A stretch of 31,798 nucleotides of DNA from an uncultured Ruminococcus sp. (GTDB lineage: Bacteria; Bacillota; Clostridia; Oscillospirales; Acutalibacteraceae): positions 1 through 31,798 of the forward strand of contig CAKSNZ010000024.1 in the NCBI GenBank assembly GCA_934476515.1, in the 5' to 3' direction. Positions 1-7,245 of the stretch are shown here, piece after piece. A program made the position numbers and the translations under genes. Position 1 is the first letter of the stretch. The number at the start of each line of letters is the position of its first letter. Under the pieces are notes generated by a model that saw only the letters and a list, made by a program, of their open reading frames with translations, had not been told where the DNA came from and searched no databases.

Positions 1-33
1 GGTTTCCTCCATTGGAATATTAATTTTATTATA
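1..33 (-). promoter_or_regulatory. Ribosome binding site and possible -10 of a gene beyond the left edge
   Basis: Read on the minus strand, positions 10-6 are GGAGG followed by AAACC up to the edge, which is what precedes a start codon. A TATAAT lies at 33-28 on the same strand. A TTGATA is present at 59-54, but its 20-base spacing is too long for a normal -35. I infer that a minus-strand gene starts just outside the window. The start codon itself is not visible. Confidence 0.4.
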
Positions 34-75
34 TCATATTCCCCCTGTTACTCTATCAAAAATATGATAAACTCT

Positions 76-303
76 CAGCCACCTCCCTCAGCGAGGGAGG
101 CAACAAGGTCTGTACAATTTTTTAATTATGTACAAACTTGTAAATTTGTACATATTACGCTTGGCTCCCTCAGACGAGGTATTCCCTTGCTAAGGGAAAT
201 GTCCCGTTAGGGACAAAGGGTTTGCCGTTTTCGCTAGAAAAGCTAGTCGATTGTAAATTGACGGAACGGCAATTTACCTTTTATAAATCGACTGAAGGAG
301 GGA
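76..303. repeat. Dispersed stem-loop repeat island (copy R1)
   Basis: A gene-free stretch packed with perfect hairpins. In order: CTCCCT/AGGGAG (84-100), TTCCCTT/AAGGGAA (about 182-198), TGTCCC/GGGACA (200-215), and a nested pair with outer arms AGTCGATT (245-252) and AATCGACT (286-293) around inner arms GTAAATTG (253-260) and CAATTTAC (270-277). The stretch CTCAGCGAGGGAGGCAAC and the following GTCTGTACAA recur near 13985. The inner 8+9+8 stem-loop recurs at 31768-31792. It reads like a mosaic of non-coding mobile repeats. No open reading frame is present. Positions 304-403 hold only AT-rich sequence. Confidence 0.75.
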
Positions 304-403
304 TAAAACTATAAATTAGATGAATTAATCAGTTACTATCTAATTAACCTACACTACATAAACATCCCCACAAACCCTAATTTGTAAAACAAAATAACCA
401 ATC

Positions 404-453
404 AAAAACCACCCAACGCTACATTAATTGGAAACTGTAGCATTAGGTGGTTT
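404..453 (-). terminator. Rho-independent terminator after the SWIM gene
   Basis: On the minus strand, arms 450-436 and 423-409 form a continuous 15-bp stem (13 Watson-Crick pairs and two G-U pairs). The loop is 12 bases and a run of five T follows (408-404). It lies 38 bases after the stop codon of the SWIM-domain gene. Confidence 0.85.
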
Positions 454-490
454 AATTATATTATTAATATTTTATATTGATAAAAGTATA

Positions 491-985
491 TTAAGGAAAA
501 TCCTTACCGTAAAGTTTTATTAACGCCTCTATTAATCTAAAACGAAGTTCCGGAACAGTAAGATTATTAACATAGTCAGAAACAACCTCATACATAACAT
601 AATCACTTATTTCTTCATCATCTTCATTGTACTCAAAATCTTCATCATATAGATAACCATACATTTCGTTAAATCTTTCTTCTTCAATTCTTTCTTGTTC
701 TGCAATATTTTCTATATATTGTTCAGCTTCATTAGGAAAGGCAGTAAAATATAACGCAACCATATGTTTACAAATTTTACGATTATCTTTAGCAAATGGA
801 CAGTTACAATATGTATTCTTTACAGTATGATTAATATCTATCTTAACATCATATGTAGTAGTGCCTTTAACACTACCATAAAAAACAGTGTCGGATTCTT
901 TACGAAAATTAATTACCTTTTTATCCTTATAATATTCATAACCTCTCTGTATTACAGAAGCTCTTGCTTGATTTAAAATGCCCAT
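491..985 (-). CDS. SWIM zinc-finger domain protein
   Basis: 164 residues. The core shows the SWIM signature CxC-x9-CxH (Cys60, Cys62, Cys72, His74), a zinc-binding motif used for nucleic-acid or protein contacts. Before it comes an N-terminal stretch typical of SWIM proteins (a 'RGYEYY' segment near residue 14, then a beta-rich part), and after it an acidic tail rich in Glu, Asp and Tyr (residues 85-135). SWIM proteins in bacteria are often longer and paired with SNF2 helicases; here the domain stands almost alone. The start is supported by AAAGGA 8 bases upstream. The gene begins 17 bases after the lipoprotein gene on the same strand, so the two probably share a transcript ending at the hairpin 404-453. 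Molecular role unknown. Confidence 0.8.
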   Translation of the reverse strand: MGILNQARASVIQRGYEYYKDKKVINFRKESDTVFYGSVKGTTTYDVKIDINHTVKNTYCNCPFAKDNRKICKHMVALYFTAFPNEAEQYIENIAEQERIEEERFNEMYGYLYDEDFEYNEDDEEISDYVMYEVVSDYVNNLTVPELRFRLIEALIKLYGKDFP

Positions 986-1002
986 AATATATCCTTTAAA
1001 TA

Positions 1003-1938
1003 TTATCTGGCTCTTTGTAGGAATGAATAATTATATTTTTCCACATCATTAAAACTAGACTCAGAATAGTTACTTGATGGCTTATACCAACTAAACTGCT
1101 GATAATGTTTCTTAATTGAATCGGTAGTAAAGTTATAGCCATGTAATGCACAAATATCGTTTATAGCAGTTTGAATATCTTCAGCAGACTTACCCTTTAG
1201 GTCAGCAGAAGTTAGCTTTCTGGTTGAAATATCAGAAAATACTAGGCCTGAACCGTCGCTACTTCTATTTGATTTAGTAGATAATGTTGCTGATGGGTCA
1301 GTGCTGTCTGTTGAGCTTGACGCCATTGTAGTTGATGCACCATTCTTATCAATAGGATAACCACCATCAAACACAACACTATTACAAATTAACTTAATAT
1401 CACTTTCTTTATTAAGCGCATCATAGGCTTTTTTCATATTCTTGTTTTTAGTGCTATATTTCTTTTCTGTTGGAGTTGTACACACTAAGTAATAAGTAGT
1501 ATCCCCTATTGTTACTGTACCATATTCAGTAAAGTTAGCACCGGTCTTGTATTCATCTGTTGGAAATAAATTGTAGGTAAAAATTTCACCTAAGCTTTGA
1601 TCAAGGCTATGGTTGTCCTTTTCATAAAAAGTAACTGATGAACCACCATAATTGTTGGATTCCTCTGTTACTGCATATTTATTTTCCCAAGACTCAGGCA
1701 AAACAAATGTTGCACCAAGTAGGTCGGAATGGTATATATATTCTTTTGAAGAAGATGGTTCTGTTGATGACTTAGCAAGTGTAACCACCTCTGAATTACC
1801 CTGAAATGTTGTTTCTTCGGTTGTAGGAGCGGTTGTGGAGGTTGATTCTTCTGAAAAATAATTTAAAGGATTTTGACAACCACAAAATGTTAATACAACT
1901 GTTAAAACTAAAATTAAAAATGGAATTAATTTTTTCAT
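1003..1938 (-). CDS. Secreted lipoprotein with C-terminal YARHG-like domain
   Basis: 311 residues. The N-terminus is a lipoprotein signal (Lys-rich start, hydrophobic core, then Phe-Cys-Gly-Cys near residues 18-21, an imperfect lipobox). A Thr/Ser/Glu-rich linker follows (about 30-65). A folded middle part (about 68-195) has alternating strands, and a second Ser/Thr linker (200-230) comes next. The C-terminal 70 residues (about 240-305) resemble the extracellular YARHG domain: an 'INDICALHGYNF' segment, then 'WYKP' and a closing 'EKYNYSFL'. This assignment is by eye. The start is fixed by AGAGGG 8 bases upstream and a strong promoter (1960-1988). Probably anchored on the outer face of the membrane; function unknown. 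SWIM gene downstream in the same operon. Confidence 0.75.
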   Translation of the reverse strand: MKKLIPFLILVLTVVLTFCGCQNPLNYFSEESTSTTAPTTEETTFQGNSEVVTLAKSSTEPSSSKEYIYHSDLLGATFVLPESWENKYAVTEESNNYGGSSVTFYEKDNHSLDQSLGEIFTYNLFPTDEYKTGANFTEYGTVTIGDTTYYLVCTTPTEKKYSTKNKNMKKAYDALNKESDIKLICNSVVFDGGYPIDKNGASTTMASSSTDSTDPSATLSTKSNRSSDGSGLVFSDISTRKLTSADLKGKSAEDIQTAINDICALHGYNFTTDSIKKHYQQFSWYKPSSNYSESSFNDVEKYNYSFLQRAR

Positions 1939-1959
1939 ACAATACCCTCTTTCAGTAGG

Positions 1960-1988
1960 ATTATAACATAATAATTCTATTATGTAAA
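1960..1988 (-). promoter_or_regulatory. Sigma-A promoter of the lipoprotein operon
   Basis: Minus strand: -35 TTTACA (1988-1983), 17-base spacer, -10 TATAAT (1965-1960) with TG one base upstream (extended -10). Transcription would start near 1953, leaving a short leader before the ATG at 1938. Confidence 0.8.
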
Positions 1989-2025
1989 ATTCTTTTGAAA
2001 TAATTTAATGTTAAACTTTAATAAT

Positions 2026-2040
2026 TGTAAACCGTTTACA
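2026..2040. promoter_or_regulatory. Candidate operator, perfect inverted repeat
   Basis: TGTAAAC-C-GTTTACA, 7-bp arms around one central base, ends four bases before the -35 box of the promoter at 2045. It resembles LacI/CcpA-family operators but has one extra central base compared with a cre site. It sits between two divergent promoters and could act on either. Confidence 0.45.
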
Positions 2041-2044
2041 TATA

Positions 2045-2073
2045 TTGACACTTAACAATCATTGTGTTATAAT
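2045..2073 (+). promoter_or_regulatory. Consensus sigma-A promoter
   Basis: TTGACA (2045-2050), 17-base spacer, TATAAT (2068-2073): a full consensus match. The expected start of transcription is about 2080, so the reading frame cannot begin at the TTG of 2045. Confidence 0.9.
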
Positions 2074-2113
2074 AAGTTTACCTGTGAATGGTTCTGCTTT
2101 AAAGGGGAGAAAC

Positions 2114-2341
2114 ATGAATAATTTTACACTTATTTCTAAAAAACAATCTAACGAGGAAGGAGATTTTGAAACGTACGGAATTCGGTGCAACTGTTTTGAA
2201 AGCCACCTTGTAATTGAAGATATAACAACTGAATGGGATCAGATTGATTATATTCTCAATGCTTTCAACACATTTATGCCGGAAGAAGTACATATATACG
2301 ATATTTTGGAAAATTATCTTTTAGATTTTACTGATTTTTAA
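2114..2341 (+). CDS. Small DUF6514-like protein
   Basis: 75 residues, acidic, no membrane segment or signal. The pattern (a short strand, 'YGIRC', an 'EDIT' segment, then a helix and a 'VHIYDILENYL' end) matches small clostridial proteins I know as DUF6514; this is recognition by eye. The start at 2114 is chosen because AAGGGGAG lies 6 bases upstream, while the longer frame from TTG 2045 would overlap the -35 box of the gene's own promoter. The radical SAM gene starts 31 bases downstream, so read-through is likely. Role unknown. Confidence 0.7.
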   Translation: MNNFTLISKKQSNEEGDFETYGIRCNCFESHLVIEDITTEWDQIDYILNAFNTFMPEEVHIYDILENYLLDFTDF

Positions 2342-2355
2342 AATCGTGGTATAAT
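2327..2355 (+). promoter_or_regulatory. Possible internal promoter for the radical SAM gene
   Basis: TTTACT (2327-2332), 17-base spacer, TATAAT (2350-2355). The -35 matches 4 of 6 bases and lies inside the preceding gene. A transcript from it would have a leader of only about 10 bases, so it may be a chance match. Confidence 0.35.
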
Positions 2356-2372
2356 CTACATGGTGATACAAT

Positions 2373-3245
2373 ATGATTTGCAATTTATGTCCGAGAAAAT
2401 GTAACGCAGAGAGAAACGATAGTATAGGCAAAGGCTACTGCAAAATGCCAAAATCTCTTTATGTTAGCCGAGTTGCTCACCATTACTGGGAAGAGCCGGT
2501 TATCAGTGGCAAAAAAGGTACGGTGGCAGTGTTCTTCACCGGCTGTACTCTTGACTGCATATACTGTCAAAATCGTGAAATTTCTCACTCTAACTTAGGA
2601 AGAAAAGTTACCATTAATGAACTAGCTAAAGAAGTTACCTTGCTTTTAGACAAAGGAGCAGAGAGTTTAAGTTTTATTACACCAAGCCACTATACAAATG
2701 GGATTATACAGTTGCTTGATATAATAAGTCCAAATGTTCCTGTTGTCTATAATACGAGTGGTTTTGACTCTATTGAAACACTAAAGAAACTTGAGGGCTA
2801 TATTGATATTTATCTACCTGACCTTAAATATAGCAATAACGACTTAGGACTAGAGTATAGCAATGTAAAGAACTACTTTGATATTACATCAAAGGCTATT
2901 GAAGAAATGGTAAGACAAACCGGTAAACCTATCATAAATCAAGATGGTATTATGGAAAAAGGTACAATGGTTCGTAATTTAGTATTGCCAAGTCATACGA
3001 AAAATTCCATTGAAGTAATAAATTATCTTGCAGAAAAATATGGAGATAAAATATTATTTTCACTAATGGGACAATACATTCCCTATGGGGATGCAAAAAA
3101 GCACAAAAAACTTCATCGTAAAATTACAAAAAGAGAATATGAAAAGGTTTTGACAGCTTTTGAAAGCAGTGGTCTTAACGGTTACTGTCAGGAACTTTCA
3201 TCAGCAAATGAAAAGTACATACCGGAATGGGATTTGGATGTATAG
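2373..3245 (+). CDS. PflX-like radical SAM protein
   Basis: 290 residues. The radical SAM cluster motif C-x3-C-x2-C is Cys58, Cys62 and Cys65 ('GCTLDCIYC'), preceded by a Cys-rich start (Cys3, Cys6, Cys10, Cys23) that could hold metal or an extra cluster. Overall order and length fit the COG1313 group (PflX, 'pyruvate formate-lyase activating enzyme-like'), whose substrate is not generally known. No glycyl radical enzyme gene lies nearby, so activation of such an enzyme is only a family-level suggestion. The ribosome site is weak (GGTGAT at 2362-2367). A clear terminator follows at 3351-3382. Cytosolic, iron-sulfur dependent by inference. Confidence 0.85.
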   Translation: MICNLCPRKCNAERNDSIGKGYCKMPKSLYVSRVAHHYWEEPVISGKKGTVAVFFTGCTLDCIYCQNREISHSNLGRKVTINELAKEVTLLLDKGAESLSFITPSHYTNGIIQLLDIISPNVPVVYNTSGFDSIETLKKLEGYIDIYLPDLKYSNNDLGLEYSNVKNYFDITSKAIEEMVRQTGKPIINQDGIMEKGTMVRNLVLPSHTKNSIEVINYLAEKYGDKILFSLMGQYIPYGDAKKHKKLHRKITKREYEKVLTAFESSGLNGYCQELSSANEKYIPEWDLDV

Positions 3246-3350
3246 AAATCTTTCGTATTACAGTTATTTGGAACTTTTCACAGTAAAGGATAGGTAGATA
3301 CAGTAATATAGAGTTTTAAATTTGATAAATAAAATTATATATTCATTTGG

Positions 3351-3382
3351 ATAAAGGAACTTTTATAGTTCCTTTATTTTTT
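3351..3382 (+). terminator. Terminator after the radical SAM gene
   Basis: Arms ATAAAGGAAC (3351-3360) and GTTCCTTTAT (3368-3377), 7-base loop, followed by a run of T to 3382. Confidence 0.85.
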
Positions 3383-3434
3383 ACTTATTTGATTATATAT
3401 TTCTTAAAAAGAATTATAAATTAAAAAATAAACA

Positions 3435-3460
3435 TAAAAAAGCCTCCCAAAAGGGAGGCT
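3435..3460 (-). terminator. Terminator after rny
   Basis: Minus strand: AGCCTCCC (3460-3453), loop TTTT, GGGAGGCT (3448-3441), then TTTTTT. It lies 19 bases after the RNase Y stop codon. Confidence 0.9.
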
Positions 3461-3478
3461 ATAATTTGCATAAATAGA

Positions 3479-5032
3479 TTATTTTGCGTAATCAGAAACT
3501 CTTGACTCACGAATAATATTAACTTTGATTTGACCGGGATATTCAAGTTCCTGTTCAATCTTCTTACTAATATCTCTAGCCAAAGGAGCCATTTTGTCAT
3601 CGTTAATCTGTTCAGGCTTAACCATAACACGAATTTCTCTACCTGCTTGAATAGCAAAACAACTGTCAACACCTGGGAAGCTCTTACCAACTTCTTCAAG
3701 TTGTTGTAATCTCTTAATGTAATTTTCGATATTTTCTCTTCTTGCTCCTGGTCTTGCAGCAGAAATAGCATCAGCAGCCTGAACAATACAAGCTACAACT
3801 GTCTTTGCTTCAACATCACCATGGTGAGCATGAATAGCATGGATAACTGCGTCGCTTTCTTTATACTTTCTTGCAACCTCAACACCAAGCTGAATATGAG
3901 AACCTTCCATTTCATGGTCAAGTGCTTTACCAATATCGTGAAGTAAACCGGCTCTCTTAGCAACTGTTGGGTTAAGACCAAGTTCTGATGCAATCATACC
4001 GGAAATATAAGCAACTTCAATAGAGTGTCTAAGTACATTCTGACCATAAGAGGTTCTGTACTTTAATCTACCAAGAAGTTTAACAAGTTCAGGGTGAATG
4101 TTGTTTACACCAAGTTCAACAACAGTTCTTTCACCTTCGGCTTTAATAGTAGCTTCAACTTCTCTTCTGGCTTTTTCAACAGTTTCTTCAATTCTTGCAG
4201 GATGGATTCTACCATCTGAAATAAGTTTTTCCAAAGCAACTCTTGCAATTTCTCTTCTAACAGGTTCGAAAGAAGAAATTGTAATTGCTTCCGGAGTATC
4301 ATCAATAATAAGGTCAACACCTGTAAGTGTTTCAATAGTACGGATGTTTCTACCCTCTCTACCGATGATACGACCTTTCATATCATCATTTGGAAGTGGT
4401 ACAACAGAAACAGTAGCATCTGATACCTGATCAGCAGCTAAACGCTGAATAGCAAGACTGATAATGTTTCTTGCTCTTTTGTCGGACTCTTCCTTTAACT
4501 TTTCCTCATAATCAAGGATTTTTACAGACTTTTCATGGTCAAGTTCTGTATCAAGCTGTTGGAGTAAGTAGTCCTTAGCTTGGTCAGCAGTATAACCTGA
4601 AATTCTTTCAAGCATTTCAAACTGACTTTTCTTAACCTGTTCAACTTCTTGAAGCTTTTGTTCAACTTCCTTTTGCTTTCTTTGGTAGTTGTTTTCCTTC
4701 TTCTCAAGGTTGTCCATCTTTCTGTCAAGAGTTTCCTCTTTTTGCTGAATTCTTCGTTCCTGACGCTGAACTTCTTTTCTGCGATCAGAAATTTCCTTTT
4801 CGTTCTCATTTCTTAGACGATGAAGTTCATCTTTACCTTCCAGTAAAAATTCCTTCTTCTTAGCCTCAGCTGACTTAATTGCTTCAGAAACAATACGATT
4901 TGCCTCTGTTTCGGCAGAACCAATAGCCTTTTCTGCAACTTGCTTTCTACGCTGGATACCAAGATAAACACCAACAGCAAGACTTGCAACAATAGCAACA
5001 ATAATCAACACAATAGCTAACCACATTGGCAT
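3479..5032 (-). CDS. rny: Ribonuclease Y
   Basis: 517 residues, the usual length for RNase Y, the membrane-bound endoribonuclease that starts mRNA decay in Firmicutes. A transmembrane helix (about 4-25) is followed by a long charged coiled coil (about 30-190). A KH domain follows, with its GxxG loop at Gly224-Arg-Glu-Gly227, and then an HD domain with the metal-binding His365-Asp366. All parts are intact. The start at 5032 is preferred to the in-frame GTG at 5044 because that GTG is itself part of the Shine-Dalgarno sequence AAGGAGGTG, which ends 9 bases before the ATG. The gene is transcribed alone, with a leader of about 290 bases and its own terminator. Confidence 0.97.
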   Translation of the reverse strand: MPMWLAIVLIIVAIVASLAVGVYLGIQRRKQVAEKAIGSAETEANRIVSEAIKSAEAKKKEFLLEGKDELHRLRNENEKEISDRRKEVQRQERRIQQKEETLDRKMDNLEKKENNYQRKQKEVEQKLQEVEQVKKSQFEMLERISGYTADQAKDYLLQQLDTELDHEKSVKILDYEEKLKEESDKRARNIISLAIQRLAADQVSDATVSVVPLPNDDMKGRIIGREGRNIRTIETLTGVDLIIDDTPEAITISSFEPVRREIARVALEKLISDGRIHPARIEETVEKARREVEATIKAEGERTVVELGVNNIHPELVKLLGRLKYRTSYGQNVLRHSIEVAYISGMIASELGLNPTVAKRAGLLHDIGKALDHEMEGSHIQLGVEVARKYKESDAVIHAIHAHHGDVEAKTVVACIVQAADAISAARPGARRENIENYIKRLQQLEEVGKSFPGVDSCFAIQAGREIRVMVKPEQINDDKMAPLARDISKKIEQELEYPGQIKVNIIRESRVSDYAK

Positions 5033-5325
5033 AGGAAATGACACCTCCTTGTTTTGTTTTTTAATAATTCAAATTCATCAAAACAATCGACCGGTGCCGT
5101 TAGACAGATATTCAATTTTTACGAAATATAAAAAAGGCAAATGCCCAATAAATTAATCATAAAACCCATAAGGGTAGTATTACCAGAATGTTGTGCATAA
5201 AAAAGCAAAAAATAAATATAATACTAAATGATTATCTATATATAACGGCTCAATAAGAGTCAATTAAAAGGAATTAAGCGAATAAATCACTTAAAAAGCG
5301 TAAAATTGATTTCACGCTTACTATT

Positions 5326-5354
5326 ATATTAATAGATAGAGGTGGTTTTGTCAA
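5326..5354 (-). promoter_or_regulatory. Probable rny promoter
   Basis: Minus strand: TTGACA (5354-5349), 17-base spacer, TAATAT (5331-5326). The -35 is perfect and the -10 matches 4 of 6, including the conserved TA and final T. Transcription would begin near 5319, right at the AAGCGT hairpin. Confidence 0.6.
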
Positions 5355-5499
5355 GAAAAAATATTTATGATATTTCTTTAATAGAATTATAATTTGTCTT
5401 AAATGTGAAAAACTGTACAGAAATACGACTTTATTTTTGTTAAAAATATTTCATATCATAAAATTTTCATAAAAGTCGTGTTAAATTTCTCACAAAGTA

Positions 5500-5528
5500 T
5501 TGAAAAATTTACGAACTTGTAATAAAAT
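5500..5528 (+). promoter_or_regulatory. Promoter of gap
   Basis: TTGAAA (5500-5505), 17-base spacer, TAAAAT (5523-5528), each one base from consensus. The leader to the ATG at 5561 is about 25 bases and contains AGGAGG. Confidence 0.8.
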
Positions 5529-5560
5529 ATAAGTACCTTAAAATTTAGGAGGAATAAAAA

Positions 5561-6574
5561 ATGGCAATTAAAGTTGCAATTAATGGTTTCGGCCGTATCG
5601 GTCGTCTAGCATTCAGACAGATGTTTGGTGCTGAAGGTTATGAAGTAGTAGCAATCAACGATCTAACAGATCCAGCTATGCTTGCACACCTACTAAAGTA
5701 TGATTCTGCACAGGGTAAGTATGCTCTTGCTGACAAGGTTGAAGCTAAGGAATCTTCAATCGTTGTTGACGGTAAGGAAATCACAATCTACGCTAAGCCA
5801 AACGCTGCTGAACTACCTTGGGGTGAAATCGGTGTTGACGTTGTTCTAGAATGCACAGGTTTCTATACATCAAAGGCTAAGGCACAGGCTCACATTGATG
5901 CTGGTGCTAAGAAGGTTGTTATCTCTGCTCCTGCAGGTAACGATCTACCAACAGTTGTTTACTCAGTAAACGAAAATGTACTAACAAAGGAAGACAAGAT
6001 TATTTCTGCTGCTTCTTGTACAACAAACTGTCTAGCTCCTATGGCTAAGGCTCTTAACGACCTAGCTCCAATCCAGAGTGGTATCATGAGCACAATCCAC
6101 GCTTACACAGGTGATCAGATGATCCTTGACGGTCCTCACAGAAAGGGTGACCTAAGAAGAGCTAGAGCTGGTGCTGTAAACATCGTTCCTAACTCAACAG
6201 GTGCTGCTAAGGCTATCGGCCTAGTTATCCCAGAACTAAACGGTAAGCTAATCGGTTCTGCACAGAGAGTTCCTGTTCCAACAGGTTCAACAACAATCCT
6301 AACATCAGTTGTTAAGGGTAAAGTAACAGTTGACGAAGTTAACGCTGCTATGAAGGCTGCTGCTTCTGAATCATTCGGTTACAACACAGACCTAATCGTT
6401 TCTTCTGATATCGTTGGTATGACATACGGTTCACTATTCGATTCAACACAGACAATGTGCACATACATGGAAGATACAGACACAACTCAGGTTCAGACTG
6501 TTTCTTGGTATGATAACGAAAACTCTTACACATCACAGATGGTAAGAACAATTAAGTATTTCGCTGAACTATAA
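5561..6574 (+). CDS. gap: Glyceraldehyde-3-phosphate dehydrogenase (type I)
   Basis: 337 residues, full length. Oxidises glyceraldehyde 3-phosphate to 1,3-bisphosphoglycerate in glycolysis. The N-terminal Rossmann motif GFGRIGR (residues 9-15) binds NAD. The active site is Cys153 in 'SCTTNC' with His180. The C-terminal end is complete. AGGAGG lies 8 bases before the ATG. The gene has its own promoter and strong terminator, so it is monocistronic; the usual pgk-tpi partners are absent here. Codon use is extreme: of 22 leucines 18 are CTA and 4 CTT, with no TTA, TTG or CTG, which marks a very highly expressed gene and shows the organism's preferred codon. Confidence 0.98.
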   Translation: MAIKVAINGFGRIGRLAFRQMFGAEGYEVVAINDLTDPAMLAHLLKYDSAQGKYALADKVEAKESSIVVDGKEITIYAKPNAAELPWGEIGVDVVLECTGFYTSKAKAQAHIDAGAKKVVISAPAGNDLPTVVYSVNENVLTKEDKIISAASCTTNCLAPMAKALNDLAPIQSGIMSTIHAYTGDQMILDGPHRKGDLRRARAGAVNIVPNSTGAAKAIGLVIPELNGKLIGSAQRVPVPTGSTTILTSVVKGKVTVDEVNAAMKAAASESFGYNTDLIVSSDIVGMTYGSLFDSTQTMCTYMEDTDTTQVQTVSWYDNENSYTSQMVRTIKYFAEL

Positions 6575-6597
6575 TTTAATATTTTAGTGTATTACTT

Positions 6598-6625
6598 CCC
6601 CACCGATTTTTTCGGTGGGGTTTTT
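6598..6625 (+). terminator. Terminator after gap
   Basis: Arms CCCCACCGA (6598-6606) and TCGGTGGGG (6612-6620), 5-base loop, then TTTTT. The T-rich tail runs directly into the -35 of the next promoter. Confidence 0.95.
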
Positions 6626-6627
6626 GT

Positions 6628-6656
6628 TTTACAATTTTTTATTTTTGTGTTATACT
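6628..6656 (+). promoter_or_regulatory. Promoter of the glyoxalase gene
   Basis: TTTACA (6628-6633), 17-base spacer, TATACT (6651-6656). It starts immediately behind the gap terminator, so the two genes are separate transcription units. Confidence 0.75.
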
Positions 6657-6702
6657 CTTCTCAAGAATTTTTAATTTTTACAACTATAATGGAGGTATAA
6701 TT

Positions 6703-7080
6703 ATGGATTTAAATTTTAGAATGGTTCATCAGAATTTTAATGTAGCTGACCTAGACACATCTCTTGACTTTTACGAAAAGGCTTTAGGCTTAACAGAAAA
6801 AAGCAGAATTGACGGTGATGGTTTTACTATTGTTTATGTTGGCAATGACACAACTGACTTTGTTCTTGAACTAACTTGCCTTGATGACCACCCTGAAAAG
6901 TATGACCTTGGTGAAGGTGAATTCCACCTAGCATTTAAAGTACAGGACTTTGACAAGGCTCACGCCCTTCACGAAGGAATGGGTTGCATCTGCTTTGAAA
7001 ACCCTGATATGGGTATTTACTTTATCAATGACCCTGACGGTTATTGGCTTGAAATTATCCCTGAAAGCAAGGAACTTTAA
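6703..7080 (+). CDS. gloA: Glyoxalase I-like VOC protein (lactoylglutathione lyase type)
   Basis: 125 residues, one vicinal-oxygen-chelate domain pair. The four metal ligands expected of glyoxalase I are visible in order: His9, Glu56, His75, Glu117. The 'FYEKALGL' segment (23-30) and the 'NDPDGYWLEI' end (109-118) are typical. Glyoxalase I detoxifies methylglyoxal, a by-product of triose phosphates, which fits its place next to GAPDH. The thiol cofactor is uncertain, since many clostridia lack glutathione. GGAGG precedes the ATG by 9 bases. Own promoter and terminator. A different VOC activity cannot be excluded. Confidence 0.8.
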   Translation: MDLNFRMVHQNFNVADLDTSLDFYEKALGLTEKSRIDGDGFTIVYVGNDTTDFVLELTCLDDHPEKYDLGEGEFHLAFKVQDFDKAHALHEGMGCICFENPDMGIYFINDPDGYWLEIIPESKEL

Positions 7081-7102
7081 TTCTTTAACAGAATATTTAT
7101 TT

Positions 7103-7132
7103 AAAGGAGTACATTGTACTCCTTTTTCTTTT
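7103..7132 (+). terminator. Terminator after the glyoxalase gene
   Basis: Arms AAAGGAGTAC (7103-7112) and GTACTCCTTT (7116-7125), 3-base loop, then TTCTTTT. Confidence 0.85.
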
Positions 7133-7175
7133 GCTTATAATTGCATTAACTATTTTTGTAACTTTTCTACATAGT

Positions 7176-7204
7176 AAAAAAAGAGGGTTACAAATGTAAC
7201 CCTC
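7176..7204 (-). terminator. Terminator after the L,D-transpeptidase gene
   Basis: Minus strand: GAGGGTTAC (7204-7196), loop, GTAACCCTC (7191-7183), then a run of seven T. Confidence 0.9.
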
Positions 7205-7245
7205 AAAAAATACTATTTACTTTTAAATAGCTAATCTACAGTAGA

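Larger units (their letters stand above)
5033..5560. other. Divergent intergenic region: rny leader and gap control region
   Basis: AT-rich, no gene. It holds the promoter and about 290-base leader of rny (minus) and the promoter of gap (plus). Minus-strand landmarks are a hairpin with arms AAGCGT and ACGCTT (5319-5314 and 5301-5296) at the expected 5' end of the rny transcript. Plus-side landmarks are inverted arms ACGACTTT (5425-5432) and AAAGTCGT (5472-5479), 39 bases apart, just upstream of the gap promoter. Confidence 0.6.

Noticed and set aside
76..303. CRISPR array
   Set aside because: The repeats are palindromic, of different sequence and unevenly spaced, with no regular repeat-spacer order.
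764..976. 70-codon hydrophobic frame on the plus strand
   Set aside because: Complement of the SWIM gene, whose CxC and CxH motifs support the other strand.
2026..2040. Standard CcpA cre site
   Set aside because: A cre site is 14 bases; this palindrome has 15 with an odd centre, so it is listed only as an unassigned operator.
2045..2113. Longer reading frame of the small protein from TTG 2045
   Set aside because: The TTG is the start of the -35 box of a consensus promoter; the transcript begins about 35 bases later, and a good ribosome site precedes ATG 2114.
4098..4430. 110-codon open frame on the plus strand inside rny
   Set aside because: It is antisense to the conserved KH region of RNase Y and has no ribosome site; long antisense frames are expected in this codon usage.
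5131..5149. Terminator within the rny leader
   Set aside because: A T run follows GGGCATTTGCC on the minus strand, but the stem is only three to four pairs.
5437..5454. Rex (redox regulator) site before gap
   Set aside because: A TTGTTAA half-site exists, but the second half is not matched.
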